Assembly: GCA_017433295.1 (NCBI GenBank)
Contig: JAFRHL010000017.1
Location: 1 to 64,000, forward strand
Source: Eubacterium sp.
Lineage (GTDB): Bacteria; Bacillota; Clostridia; Lachnospirales; Lachnospiraceae
Reading direction: 5' to 3'
Length of the DNA: 64,000 nt
Part shown: positions 33,435 to 42,070 of the stretch, one piece after another
Numbering within the stretch: the stretch's first letter is position 1
Layout of the letters: each line of letters opens with the position of its first letter
Position numbers and translations under genes: made by a program
Notes under the pieces: model-generated
The model's database searches: none
What the model was told of the DNA's origin: nothing
The model's input: only the letters and a program-made list of their open reading frames with translations

Positions 33435-36377
33435 TTAATCTGCACTGCTGTCGGGACCGGTGGGAATCAGGGCCTGGGTATTCTCCAGCTCCTCTTTTCC
33501 GGCCTTGCCGAAATAATACCGGTAGATATCTCTGGCAACCTCCGCTGCATTGGAGGATGTATAGCCGTTGGGAATAACGACTGTCATAGTAATATCAGGA
33601 ACATCGTATGGCGCATAGGAGATAAATAATGCGTGGTTGGGACGGTTCTTATTCTCCTGCGCTGTTCCGGTCTTGCCGGCCACCTTCATCCCCTGCTTAT
33701 TGTACAGATACTTTATGGAACTGTCCTTCCCATTGACAACATCTACCATTCCCTTTTTGATCAGGGCGAAGGCTGAATCCGGAACATCAAGATCATCCTC
33801 CTCTTTCTTCTCATATCCTGATAATTCTTTTCCATATACATCCGTTGTTTTCGAAACAAGTGAAAGGCCCAGCAGATGGTCTTCATTCACCAGCGATGTC
33901 ACATAACGTGAAATCTGGCTTGGAGTATAACTGTGAGTACCCTGGCCGATAATGGAACGAACGGCATCTTCATCGGAGATCCTGGGTTCGTATTCTGTCA
34001 GTTCTACGCCGGATTTCCGGTCCAGCCCATAGATTGCTGCATATTTGGCCAGCCGCTCAAGACCTTTCTCACTGTTGTAATTCCCATTGACGGTTCCCAG
34101 CTTGTAACCCATCTCGTAGAAAAAGAAGTTACAGGACACCGCAATGGCGCCGCTGACATTAAGGGACCCGTGGGCATTGGGATAAATCCAGCACTTGGCA
34201 GGCGGTGATATTTTATCAAAGATCCCCGTACACTTTACATAATCATTGCCATCCGCAATGTTCTCCTCCAGGATAGCAGTGGCAGAGATCGGCTTAAAGG
34301 TGGAACCAGGTGCTGTCCTGGTCTGGGTACACCGGTTCAGCATGGGAGATGACTTGTCCTTGTTCAGGGAAGCAAAGTATGCTGCATTGATGGTATTGGC
34401 CAGTTTGTTATTATCATAACTGGGATAAGATACCATAGCCCTTACCGCCCCTGTCTTCGGATCGGTAATGATAACAGAGCCGGAACAGGGATCCAGGGCC
34501 AGCTGGGCAGGTGTGATCTCAAGATCACTGATCTTTTTGTAAATGAAGTTATAAGCGGAAAGCTCATTATCGGAAAGTGCTTTATAATCCTTATCCTTAC
34601 TGCTGTCCAGAACACCCTGGTCGTATAGAAGAAGACAGATCCTCTTTCCTTTGAGATCTCCATTCTTTATCATGTACTTAAATAAGATTTTATCAAAAGA
34701 TTCATCAGTTTTCAACGCATCAACGGAATAATTTATTAATTCATTATATATCTCGTCGGCTGAATAATAATCTGATTCTATATCTAATTCTCCGATATTG
34801 ATCCATTCACTGCTGATGGCATGGCCCAGAAACTGTTTAAGGCTGATCTTTCCCTCTTTCCATCTCAGGTAAACAGAATCCTCCTGGTCCATCAGGGCTT
34901 TGGACAGGATCTGATGGTCTAAGAGCATATTATATACATAGTAATAATACTCATTCCACTCCTCGTCCGCGTCTTTTATGGGGGTCTTGCCCCTCATCAA
35001 TTCGTATCGAAGCTTGCTAAGGACACTCTTTTGTTTTTTCCGGTAAGTGTCATAGGCGGCCTTCTCGCTCGTTCCCGCATCCTGGGCATTAAGTCTGGTG
35101 ATATCTAAAACATTATTGTCAATAAGGGCATAGTACAGGTCTTTAATGGGAATCATTTTTTCCGATCCGGCTTCCTCATTGGCAGTCAGATGGGAAAGAA
35201 GGATTCCGGCAAGTCTTCTCTCAAGGATATTATAGGCATATTTCTGAAGATCCAGATCGATGGTCAGATAAATATCATTTCCCGCTGCAGCTTCTGTCGT
35301 GCTCACAACTTTAATGACCTTGCCCAGCTTATCCACCAGGACGTCCTGTTTCCCTTTCTTTCCCCGGAGCACATTCTCCATGGACTTCTCTATGCCGGTC
35401 TTGCCGACTATATCACTGGCTTCATAAATGTCTTTTTTCTCGTTATACTCATTAAGCTCCTTTTCAGAGATAAGTCCGGTATAGCCTATGATCCCGGACA
35501 GGTATTCCGCGTCATTATAGCGCCTGAGGGAATCTGCCTCAATGGTAACTCCCGGGAAATCATCCGAGTGTTCAGAAATCTGCGCGATACTCTCTTCACT
35601 GATGTTGGAAGCAACCGTAATGGGCCTGGTCTGGGAATAACGGTTCATGTAAATATCATAGCGGATGGACATGATCTTAATCGTATCCTCCCGGGAATAG
35701 CTGTCGTCGATCCCAAACATATTCCCGGTTCCAGCAGGACCATCCGCTCCGGTCCTCAGATATTCATATACCTGTTCCGGCGTGGAATTCAGCCATTTTT
35801 CGGCTTCTTTCTTCTTATCTCCTTTCAGATTATCCAGATTCACAATGCCATAGACATCTTTCTTAAATCTTGTGAGGGAGGAACCGGACTCGGTAAAGGC
35901 GATCTCACCGTTACTGTTTATTGTAAGAGGCAGGTCATAATAAATGACATCCCCATTCGACTCCAGAAGGTTGATCAGATTATGGATGATCTCATTCCTG
36001 ACTGTGTTCTCAGAGACTTCCCTCCCCTTTTTGCTGCGTTCTGCCGCAATCTCGCCAGTACGGTCCGTATTCTGCATGGTCACGGTATAAGCCAGCTGAT
36101 TATAGGCTAAGAGCTTACCGTTGCAGTCGTAGATATTCCCCCTGGCTCCATCTGTCTCTATGGTTTTTTCGATCTTATAATTAAAATTACTCAGGTGTTC
36201 TTCACCCTCGACGATCTGAAGCATAAAAAGCCGGTAAACCAGAAACAAAAACAGCACGAATATGATCATACCTACTATGACCAGCCTGTTGGACAGCCAT
36301 CTGGTCACGGTTTTTGTCAGTTTTTTATTATCTGTTGCATTCTTAAGATCATACAATGTCCGCACTTCCTTCTTCAT
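33435..36377 (-). CDS. mrdA: penicillin-binding protein 2 with a large insertion
   Basis: PBP2 is the elongation transpeptidase that cross-links side-wall peptidoglycan with RodA. The 980-aa product has a membrane helix at about 31-52, the dimerisation region with SGIIGYTGLISEKELN, GKTGIE at 325-330 and the transpeptidase domain. Catalytic motifs are Ser692-Thr-Phe-Lys695 in APGSTFKPI, SCN in AVSCNFFFYEMGY and KTG in VAGKTGTAQ. The domain is split by an extra segment of about 230 residues (roughly 392-625), so it is much longer than usual PBP2. The start is uncertain: ATG 36377 overlaps mreD by 29 nt but has a poor ribosome binding site. A TTG seven codons later has GAAGGAAG upstream. Confidence 0.92.
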   Translation of the reverse strand: MKKEVRTLYDLKNATDNKKLTKTVTRWLSNRLVIVGMIIFVLFLFLVYRLFMLQIVEGEEHLSNFNYKIEKTIETDGARGNIYDCNGKLLAYNQLAYTVTMQNTDRTGEIAAERSKKGREVSENTVRNEIIHNLINLLESNGDVIYYDLPLTINSNGEIAFTESGSSLTRFKKDVYGIVNLDNLKGDKKKEAEKWLNSTPEQVYEYLRTGADGPAGTGNMFGIDDSYSREDTIKIMSIRYDIYMNRYSQTRPITVASNISEESIAQISEHSDDFPGVTIEADSLRRYNDAEYLSGIIGYTGLISEKELNEYNEKKDIYEASDIVGKTGIEKSMENVLRGKKGKQDVLVDKLGKVIKVVSTTEAAAGNDIYLTIDLDLQKYAYNILERRLAGILLSHLTANEEAGSEKMIPIKDLYYALIDNNVLDITRLNAQDAGTSEKAAYDTYRKKQKSVLSKLRYELMRGKTPIKDADEEWNEYYYYVYNMLLDHQILSKALMDQEDSVYLRWKEGKISLKQFLGHAISSEWINIGELDIESDYYSADEIYNELINYSVDALKTDESFDKILFKYMIKNGDLKGKRICLLLYDQGVLDSSKDKDYKALSDNELSAYNFIYKKISDLEITPAQLALDPCSGSVIITDPKTGAVRAMVSYPSYDNNKLANTINAAYFASLNKDKSSPMLNRCTQTRTAPGSTFKPISATAILEENIADGNDYVKCTGIFDKISPPAKCWIYPNAHGSLNVSGAIAVSCNFFFYEMGYKLGTVNGNYNSEKGLERLAKYAAIYGLDRKSGVELTEYEPRISDEDAVRSIIGQGTHSYTPSQISRYVTSLVNEDHLLGLSLVSKTTDVYGKELSGYEKKEEDDLDVPDSAFALIKKGMVDVVNGKDSSIKYLYNKQGMKVAGKTGTAQENKNRPNHALFISYAPYDVPDITMTVVIPNGYTSSNAAEVARDIYRYYFGKAGKEELENTQALIPTGPDSSAD

Positions 36378-36864
36378 ATCTGTCAAGCAAGCTGTTAAGA
36401 CGCAGCAGGCCCTGATATAATAAAAGCCCCGCCGCAACTGTATATACCAGCTCCGGAAGAATGATGGAGGTCAGGTAATATATAAAATCAAGGTGATTTC
36501 GCAGCAGGCCCCGGGTCAGAAACATCAGAAAACCGTAGACCAGGTCATTTGCCCCGATCAGGATCAGGGGCAGAAAATTATCGTCTGTATAGTAGATACG
36601 GTTAAAGTACCCGTCAACAAATCCGAATATCATATACAGGAAGGCATAGACTCCAAGCCACCTTCCAAAAAACATATCCAGCAGAAGTCCGCAGAAGAAA
36701 CCCACCAGCATTCCGGTTTTCTGTCCCCTCATCAATGCCGTGGAGGAAATCAGTATCAGAAGGAGGTTGGGTACCACATCAGCCAGCTTCAGCATCTCAA
36801 ACACCGATGTCTGCAGGACAAAAAATATAATGATGGTCAGGCCTGTACAAATTATTCTTCTCAT
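36349..36864 (-). CDS. mreD: rod shape-determining protein MreD
   Basis: MreD is a membrane member of the elongation complex. The 171-aa product has five or six hydrophobic helices and a typical mid-protein motif GQKTGMLVGFFCGLLLDMFFG (quoted in part: GFFCGLLLDMFFG). Sequence conservation in the family is low, but position between mreC and the PBP2 gene supports the call. The stop overlaps the PBP2 start region, so translation may be coupled. Confidence 0.9.
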   Translation of the reverse strand: MRRIICTGLTIIIFFVLQTSVFEMLKLADVVPNLLLILISSTALMRGQKTGMLVGFFCGLLLDMFFGRWLGVYAFLYMIFGFVDGYFNRIYYTDDNFLPLILIGANDLVYGFLMFLTRGLLRNHLDFIYYLTSIILPELVYTVAAGLLLYQGLLRLNSLLDRYEEGSADIV

Positions 36865-36909
36865 AATAACTATCTAACCTTTATTACTTTTCTTAAAAAA
36901 GGCATACAC

Positions 36910-37779
36910 TCAGCCTGAACTTCCAGACCCTTCGGGCACCTGCTTGAGATCAGTGATCACAAGCACATTCTGCAGATGCTGAAAATCCACAACAGGGGTA
37001 ACCTTTGCCGACTTGGTCAGGTTCGATGTATCTGTCAGAATATTACTAACCGTACCGATCCGCAGACCGGGAAGGTACTTTGAGCTGATATGGGATGTGA
37101 CCAGCTCTTCTCCTTCATTGATCCTGGCATCTTTACTGATATAAATAACATCTATTGTCCCATCTTTAAAAATGGTTCCCGTATTGCCCTTTACAATACA
37201 GGTATCTTTGGAATTCAGCACCATGGCGCTGACCCTGCTGTCATCCTCAATGATGGACCTGACCTTTGCGTAATTACTTCCCACTTCCGTTACGATGCCA
37301 ACCAGGCCGTTGCCCGCCAGCACGTTCATGTTAACGGTAATTCCGTCTTTTTTGCCCTTGTCGATCAGAAAGGTCTCATACCAGTTCCCTCCGCCATTGC
37401 TGATGACTCTGGCACCCACTTTGTTATAATCTGTGTAGGCCTGATCAAGCTGCAGCAGGCCCCGAAGTTCGGAAAGCTCGGCCTGTCCGGTGGCCAGCCT
37501 GCTGTTCTCGTCCTGCAGTTCCTCCACCCTGGCAGTGAGAGCTTCGTTTTCTGCCTGCAGCTCTTTCATACTCTTAAAGGAATGCAGGCGTCCGTCTGCC
37601 CATGAACCGACTGAGTTCAGTCCCTCCTGCATGGGAACGATAAATACTGCCGCAATATTGGTAAAGGGAGCAGACACTCCTTTAAAAAGCACACTGAGTG
37701 ACAGCAGAGCACCGCATATAACGGTCAGGAGAATCAGCAAAAGCTTGGGCGATAACTCAAAATTATGACGATTTCTCAT
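36910..37779 (-). CDS. mreC: rod shape-determining protein MreC
   Basis: MreC links the MreB filament to the wall-synthesis enzymes. The 289-aa protein has a membrane helix (about 10-32), a coiled coil (SMKELQAENEALTARVEELQ and following, about 65-105) and a double beta-barrel domain with GNGLVGIVTEVGSNYAKV and SHISSKYLPGLRIGTV. It lies 15 nt downstream of mreB and 45 nt upstream of mreD, the standard order. Confidence 0.95.
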   Translation of the reverse strand: MRNRHNFELSPKLLLILLTVICGALLSLSVLFKGVSAPFTNIAAVFIVPMQEGLNSVGSWADGRLHSFKSMKELQAENEALTARVEELQDENSRLATGQAELSELRGLLQLDQAYTDYNKVGARVISNGGGNWYETFLIDKGKKDGITVNMNVLAGNGLVGIVTEVGSNYAKVRSIIEDDSRVSAMVLNSKDTCIVKGNTGTIFKDGTIDVIYISKDARINEGEELVTSHISSKYLPGLRIGTVSNILTDTSNLTKSAKVTPVVDFQHLQNVLVITDLKQVPEGSGSSG

Positions 37780-37794
37780 GCTTACACTCCCGGA

Positions 37795-38841
37795 TTATTG
37801 GAAATCAGACTCCTGTAAGTTATAGGCCATTCTCTCATATACCGGATTCTCCATGATCATACCCAGACCCTTTACAACGGTCAGTTCCGGGTCATCCACC
37901 TTCATTATATTGAGACCGGTCTCCTCACGGATCAGGCTGTCCAGATTCTTGATATATGTGGAGCCTCCGGTCATGCAGATACCGTCATGCATGATATCCA
38001 TGGATAATTCCGGCGGAGTCTTCTCCAGAATAAACTTAATGGCATCTATTACCGAGGACATACTCTCGGACATGGCTTCATATACCAGGTGATTCGTGAC
38101 CACTACCCGGCTGGGAAGCCCTGTAATGAGATTCCTTCCCATGACATCACTGGTAATGTCCTCTTCCTCCTGTATTCCGCTGGCCAGCTGCATCTTCAGC
38201 CTTTCAGCGCTCTTCATGCCGATCACCAGATTATGCTTCTTCTTAACTGCCTGCTGTATGGCTTCGTCAAACCTGGTCCCGCCGATCTTAAGAAGCCGGC
38301 TCTGAACGATACCGCCCAGACTGATGAGGCTGATCTCAGTGGTATCGGCACCGATATTGACGATCAGCCTTCCTGTGGCATCCAGCACGTCAAGCCCTGC
38401 CCCCAGGGCATCTGCTATCGGCTTCTCCACGATCCGGATCTTTTTGGTTTTCAGTGAAGAACTGGCGATCAGATCATAAAATGCTCTCTTTTCAACCTCG
38501 GTTATGTCTGTGGGAACTGCAATGTAAAACTCGGAATTGCCGTTGGCGACAAGGCCTTCCGGTGTATTCTTCCCCCTGGCCACCTTAAAATACATCTGTA
38601 TCATGATCTGCATGGCTGTAAAATCAGCTATGACGCCGTTGATGATGGGCTGTCTTACTTCAATATTCTGCGGAGCCTTCTCATACATGGAATAGGCTTC
38701 GTCTCCTATAGCCAGCGGATCCTTCTCTCTTCTTTTTACATTGGCGATCATATTCTTCTGGTGGACTACCACACCTGCGCCTTTCTGGTAGATCTTCAAA
38801 GAGTTCGTCCCCATATCAATTCCGTATATTTTGTCCGCCAT
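37795..38841 (-). CDS. mreB: rod shape-determining actin homologue MreB
   Basis: MreB forms membrane filaments that steer side-wall growth. The 348-aa protein has the actin-fold phosphate loops YGIDMGTNSLKIYQKG and LIVNIGADTTEISLISLGGI, the linker VEKPIADALGAGLDV and near the C-terminus GICMTGGSTYIKNLD. These are the expected nucleotide-binding elements, with Ala in GADT where many MreB have Gly. The ATG at 38841 has AAGGGG upstream. A GTG one codon earlier is also open. It is preceded by radC, a widespread pairing. Confidence 0.95.
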   Translation of the reverse strand: MADKIYGIDMGTNSLKIYQKGAGVVVHQKNMIANVKRREKDPLAIGDEAYSMYEKAPQNIEVRQPIINGVIADFTAMQIMIQMYFKVARGKNTPEGLVANGNSEFYIAVPTDITEVEKRAFYDLIASSSLKTKKIRIVEKPIADALGAGLDVLDATGRLIVNIGADTTEISLISLGGIVQSRLLKIGGTRFDEAIQQAVKKKHNLVIGMKSAERLKMQLASGIQEEEDITSDVMGRNLITGLPSRVVVTNHLVYEAMSESMSSVIDAIKFILEKTPPELSMDIMHDGICMTGGSTYIKNLDSLIREETGLNIMKVDDPELTVVKGLGMIMENPVYERMAYNLQESDFQ

Positions 38842-38893
38842 CACTGTTTCCCCTTTCTATATCAGTCTGATTTAAGTATCTTTATAATCCATG

Positions 38894-39592
38894 TTATATC
38901 AGCTGCTGTTCTTTCATGCTGATAAAGCAGTTATCCCCTATGATCACATGATCCAGCAGGGGAATCCCCAGCAGGTCTCCCGCTTCCCTGATCCTTCTGG
39001 TTATAAGCATATCCTCCCGGCTGGGTTCGGGACAGCCCGAAGGATGATTATGGATCAGGACCACCGTTGCGGCGTTATACCGGAAAACCTCCTGAAATAT
39101 CTCCCTGACCGGAACCAGGGCTCCGTTCTCGGTCCCCCGGGATAGTACGATCTCCTTAAGGAGCCGGTGTCTTCCATCCAGCAGCAGGAGCAGGACCCGC
39201 TCTTTCTCCAGATGACGCATATGCTCCATATAATACGCCGCAATATATTCCGGTGAGCTGAACTCCCCATCTTCCGGCACACTGGCCCGGGCAATCCTGC
39301 GGGAAAGCTCCAGCATACATAAAATCTGTGACGCTTTGATGTTGCCGATTCCGGGAATCTTAAGCAGGGTCTCCCTGTCCATGTGACAAAGACCCAGCAG
39401 GCCTTTTCTGGTGGGATGAGCCGATAAAAGCTCCCAGGCCATCTCCAGAACACTCTGCTCCCTGCTTCCGGTTCGCAGAATTACAGCCAGAAGCTCGCCA
39501 TCGCTCAAAGTCTCCGGGCCAGTCTCCTGGCATTTCTCATAGGGACGTTCCGTCACTGGTCTTTCTTTCATTGTCTTAAACCGCTTTTCCAT
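38894..39592 (-). CDS. radC: RadC/DUF2466 JAB-domain protein
   Basis: The 232-aa protein has the N-terminal helix-hairpin-helix part (PGIGNIKASQILCMLELSRR) and the C-terminal metalloprotease-like JAB domain. The metal motif HNHPSGCPEPSRED is intact. The old link to DNA repair has not held up, and the biochemical role is open. The ATG at 39592 follows GGGAGG at good spacing. The frame is open to 39643 but without a start signal. It is the first gene of the radC-mre-min cluster. Confidence 0.93.
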   Translation of the reverse strand: MEKRFKTMKERPVTERPYEKCQETGPETLSDGELLAVILRTGSREQSVLEMAWELLSAHPTRKGLLGLCHMDRETLLKIPGIGNIKASQILCMLELSRRIARASVPEDGEFSSPEYIAAYYMEHMRHLEKERVLLLLLDGRHRLLKEIVLSRGTENGALVPVREIFQEVFRYNAATVVLIHNHPSGCPEPSREDMLITRRIREAGDLLGIPLLDHVIIGDNCFISMKEQQLI

Positions 39593-39648
39593 AATACCTC
39601 CCTGAAGTCTCTCCAAAAGGCACATAAAAAGCAGAACAATCAAAAATT

Positions 39649-39654
39649 ATTCTA
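39649..39654 (-). promoter_or_regulatory. possible extended -10 promoter of the radC-mre-min cluster
   Basis: TGCTAGAAT on the - strand has an extended -10 (TGn before TAGAAT) but no good -35 at 17-18 nt. It lies about 57 nt before radC in an AT-rich gap. TTGACA occurs further upstream (near 39711-39716) without a matching -10. Confidence 0.35.
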
Positions 39655-39766
39655 GCACAGAAAAAAGTTTTTGTATATAGATGAAACATGAGGGATATTT
39701 AACTTTTTGTGTCAAATATTAAGATTTTGTAACCGCCGGCAGAGAATCCATCGGGATTAACAGCCG

Positions 39767-41053
39767 TCAAAGCTTGATTTTCCCTGTCTTATAAATCTTC
39801 TCCAGGGACATCATAATGCCATATTTAGCGTGCTCAAAGGTGAGCCCTCCCTGGAAATATACAGCATAGGGCTCCCTGATGGGGCCATCGGCGCTTAATT
39901 CTATGGAGGAGCCTGAAACAAAGGCTCCCGCTGCCATGATCACCTTGGAATCATAGCCCGGCATATCCCAGGGCTCCGGCCTGACAAAGCTGTCCACCGG
40001 CGCCGCTGCCTGGATCCCCTCACAAAAAGCACACATAAGTTCCGGATCATGGAATTCCACTGCCTGGATGATGTCATGCCGGCTTTCCTTATTATCCGGA
40101 ATCACCGTAAAACCCAGGCTTTCATAGACTTCGGCGGCAAAAACCGCTGCTTTAACAGCTCCCTTAACCACCGTGGGCGCAAGAAAGAGGCCCTGGAGAA
40201 ACTGGCTTGTGACACCGAGAGTGGCCCCCACCTCTTTTCCCAGACCGGGGGAAGTCAGACGATATGCTGCCCTTGCTATGCACTCCCGGGTCCCGCAGAG
40301 ATAGCCACCCGTGGGTGCCAGGCCGCCGCCGGGATTCTTGATGAGGGAACCCACCACCAGGTCCGCTCCAACCTCTGAGGGTTCCGAAAGTTCAACAAAT
40401 TCCCCATAACAGTTATCCACCATGCAGATCACATCGGGTGTTCTCTCTTTAATAAATGTAATCAGCCGGCCTATCCTTTCCACGGAAAGGGTGGGCCTTG
40501 AAGCATATCCCTTCGATCTCTGAATTGTGACCATCTTTGTCTTCTTATTGATGGCTTTTTCAATCCCCTCGAAATCAAAGCTTCCGTCATCCAGCAGATC
40601 CACCTGCCGGTAACTGATCCCGTACTCAGCCAGCGACCCGACAGACGGCCGGATCCCGATGACCTCCTCCAGGGTATCATAGGGTTTCCCCACCGGAGAA
40701 AGCAGCTCATCCCCCGGACGCAGCTGACTCATCAGGGCCAGGGCCAGGGCATGGGTCCCGCAGGTGATCTGGGGCCTTACCAGGGCGTCTTCCGTTTTAA
40801 ACACATCCGCGTAGATCCCCTCCAGGGCTTCTCTTCCCGTATCGTTATATCCATATCCTGTGGTGCCCGCAAAGCAGGCTTCCGAAAGCCGGTTTTTCTG
40901 CATGGCGGAAAGCACCTTCATCTGATTGCATTCCGCGATACGGTCGATTTCTTCAAACCTTTCCTTAAGACCCTTCTCTATGCCGGCACAGAAGTCAAAG
41001 ACCGGCTCCGATATTCCCATTTCTCCATAATATTGTTTTAATGTTCGGTTCAT
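39767..41053 (-). CDS. methionine gamma-lyase-like PLP enzyme (aluminium-resistance family)
   Basis: The 428-aa protein belongs to the YnbB-type branch of the Cys/Met-metabolism PLP enzymes. The PLP lysine is in TIQRSKGYASRPTLSV. Other markers are FAGTTGYGYNDTGREALE, VRPQITCGTHALALALM and VGSLIKNPGGGLAPTGGYL. The family is often annotated as methionine gamma-lyase or aluminium resistance protein, but its substrate is unproven. It follows miaA by 40 nt and ends the miaB-mutS-mutL-miaA cluster. Confidence 0.9.
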   Translation of the reverse strand: MNRTLKQYYGEMGISEPVFDFCAGIEKGLKERFEEIDRIAECNQMKVLSAMQKNRLSEACFAGTTGYGYNDTGREALEGIYADVFKTEDALVRPQITCGTHALALALMSQLRPGDELLSPVGKPYDTLEEVIGIRPSVGSLAEYGISYRQVDLLDDGSFDFEGIEKAINKKTKMVTIQRSKGYASRPTLSVERIGRLITFIKERTPDVICMVDNCYGEFVELSEPSEVGADLVVGSLIKNPGGGLAPTGGYLCGTRECIARAAYRLTSPGLGKEVGATLGVTSQFLQGLFLAPTVVKGAVKAAVFAAEVYESLGFTVIPDNKESRHDIIQAVEFHDPELMCAFCEGIQAAAPVDSFVRPEPWDMPGYDSKVIMAAGAFVSGSSIELSADGPIREPYAVYFQGGLTFEHAKYGIMMSLEKIYKTGKIKL

Positions 41054-41093
41054 ATATTTTCCTCAGAAAAAAACTGATTCTTAAAAAATCTGT

Positions 41094-42065
41094 TTATCCA
41101 CTGTAAATCCCTTTTGTTTTTAATATCTTTAGCATTTCATCAAGGACCTGCTTCTCATCGGAAAAGTTCCCTTTGCTGATCCAGACGATCTCCCTTTCCC
41201 GGCGGAACCAGGTAAGCTGTCTCTTTGCAAAATGCCTGGTATCCTTTTTTATCTGATCCACCGTTTCCTCCAGGGAAGCTTTCTTTTCAAAATAATCAAA
41301 GAACTCTTTATAGCCGATTCCCTGCATGGAAACCAGATCTCTGCCATAGCCTGCCTGCCAGAGACTTCTGACCTCTTCTTCCAGGCCCTCCCCCATCATC
41401 CGGTCCACTCTTTCGTTGATCCGTTTATACAGGTCTTCCCTGTTCATCTCCAGGACAAAACAGGCAAAATTATAAGGAGAGATCCGTTCTCTCTGCTGTC
41501 TGTTATGTTCCGAAAGCTTTTCACCGGTCTCATGATAAAACTCCAGGGCCCGGATCACACGTTTTGCATTATTGCTGTGTACTGATGCAGCATACTCGGG
41601 ATCCACCTCCTCAAGCATCCCGTGAAGATACCGGCTCCCCTTCTCCGACAGGAGTCTTCTTAATTCCTTCCGGTATCCTTCCTCTTCATCATGGCTTGAG
41701 AAGTCAATGTCATAAAGAAGGGCCTGAATGTAAAAACCCGTCCCTCCCACAATGATGGGAATACGCCCCCTGCGGCGGATCTGTTCCATGGCCTTAAGGG
41801 CACGGCGTTTGAACTCCACAACATTAAACTCCTCCGAAGGGTCCATCTCATCCACCAGATAATGGGGAATTCCATCCATCTCCTCAGGAGTGATCTTGGC
41901 AGTTCCGATATTCATTTTTTTATAGATCTGCATGGAATCAGCGCTGATGATCTCGCCCCCCACAGCCTTTGCCAGCTGTATGGAAAGATTTGTCTTGCCC
42001 ACGGCTGTAGGTCCGGTAAGAATGATCAGTGGTTCCCGGGAATTAGTTTTTGATATGGTTCCCAT
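41094..42065 (-). CDS. miaA: tRNA dimethylallyltransferase
   Basis: MiaA adds a dimethylallyl group to A37 of tRNAs that read codons starting with U. The 323-aa product has the P-loop LTGPTAVGKTNLSIQLA, SADSMQIYKKMNIGTAK, PHYLVDEMDPSEEFNV, IIVGGTGFYIQALLY and the C-terminal TRHFAKRQLTWFR. It lies 5 nt downstream of mutL. MiaB, the next enzyme on the same A37, is encoded at the head of this cluster. Confidence 0.97.
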   Translation of the reverse strand: MGTISKTNSREPLIILTGPTAVGKTNLSIQLAKAVGGEIISADSMQIYKKMNIGTAKITPEEMDGIPHYLVDEMDPSEEFNVVEFKRRALKAMEQIRRRGRIPIIVGGTGFYIQALLYDIDFSSHDEEEGYRKELRRLLSEKGSRYLHGMLEEVDPEYAASVHSNNAKRVIRALEFYHETGEKLSEHNRQQRERISPYNFACFVLEMNREDLYKRINERVDRMMGEGLEEEVRSLWQAGYGRDLVSMQGIGYKEFFDYFEKKASLEETVDQIKKDTRHFAKRQLTWFRREREIVWISKGNFSDEKQVLDEMLKILKTKGIYSG

Positions 42066-42070
42066 GATTC

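Noticed and set aside
35190..36110. 306-aa open frame on the + strand opposite the PBP2 gene
   Set aside because: An antisense shadow of a clearly conserved gene, with no start signal.
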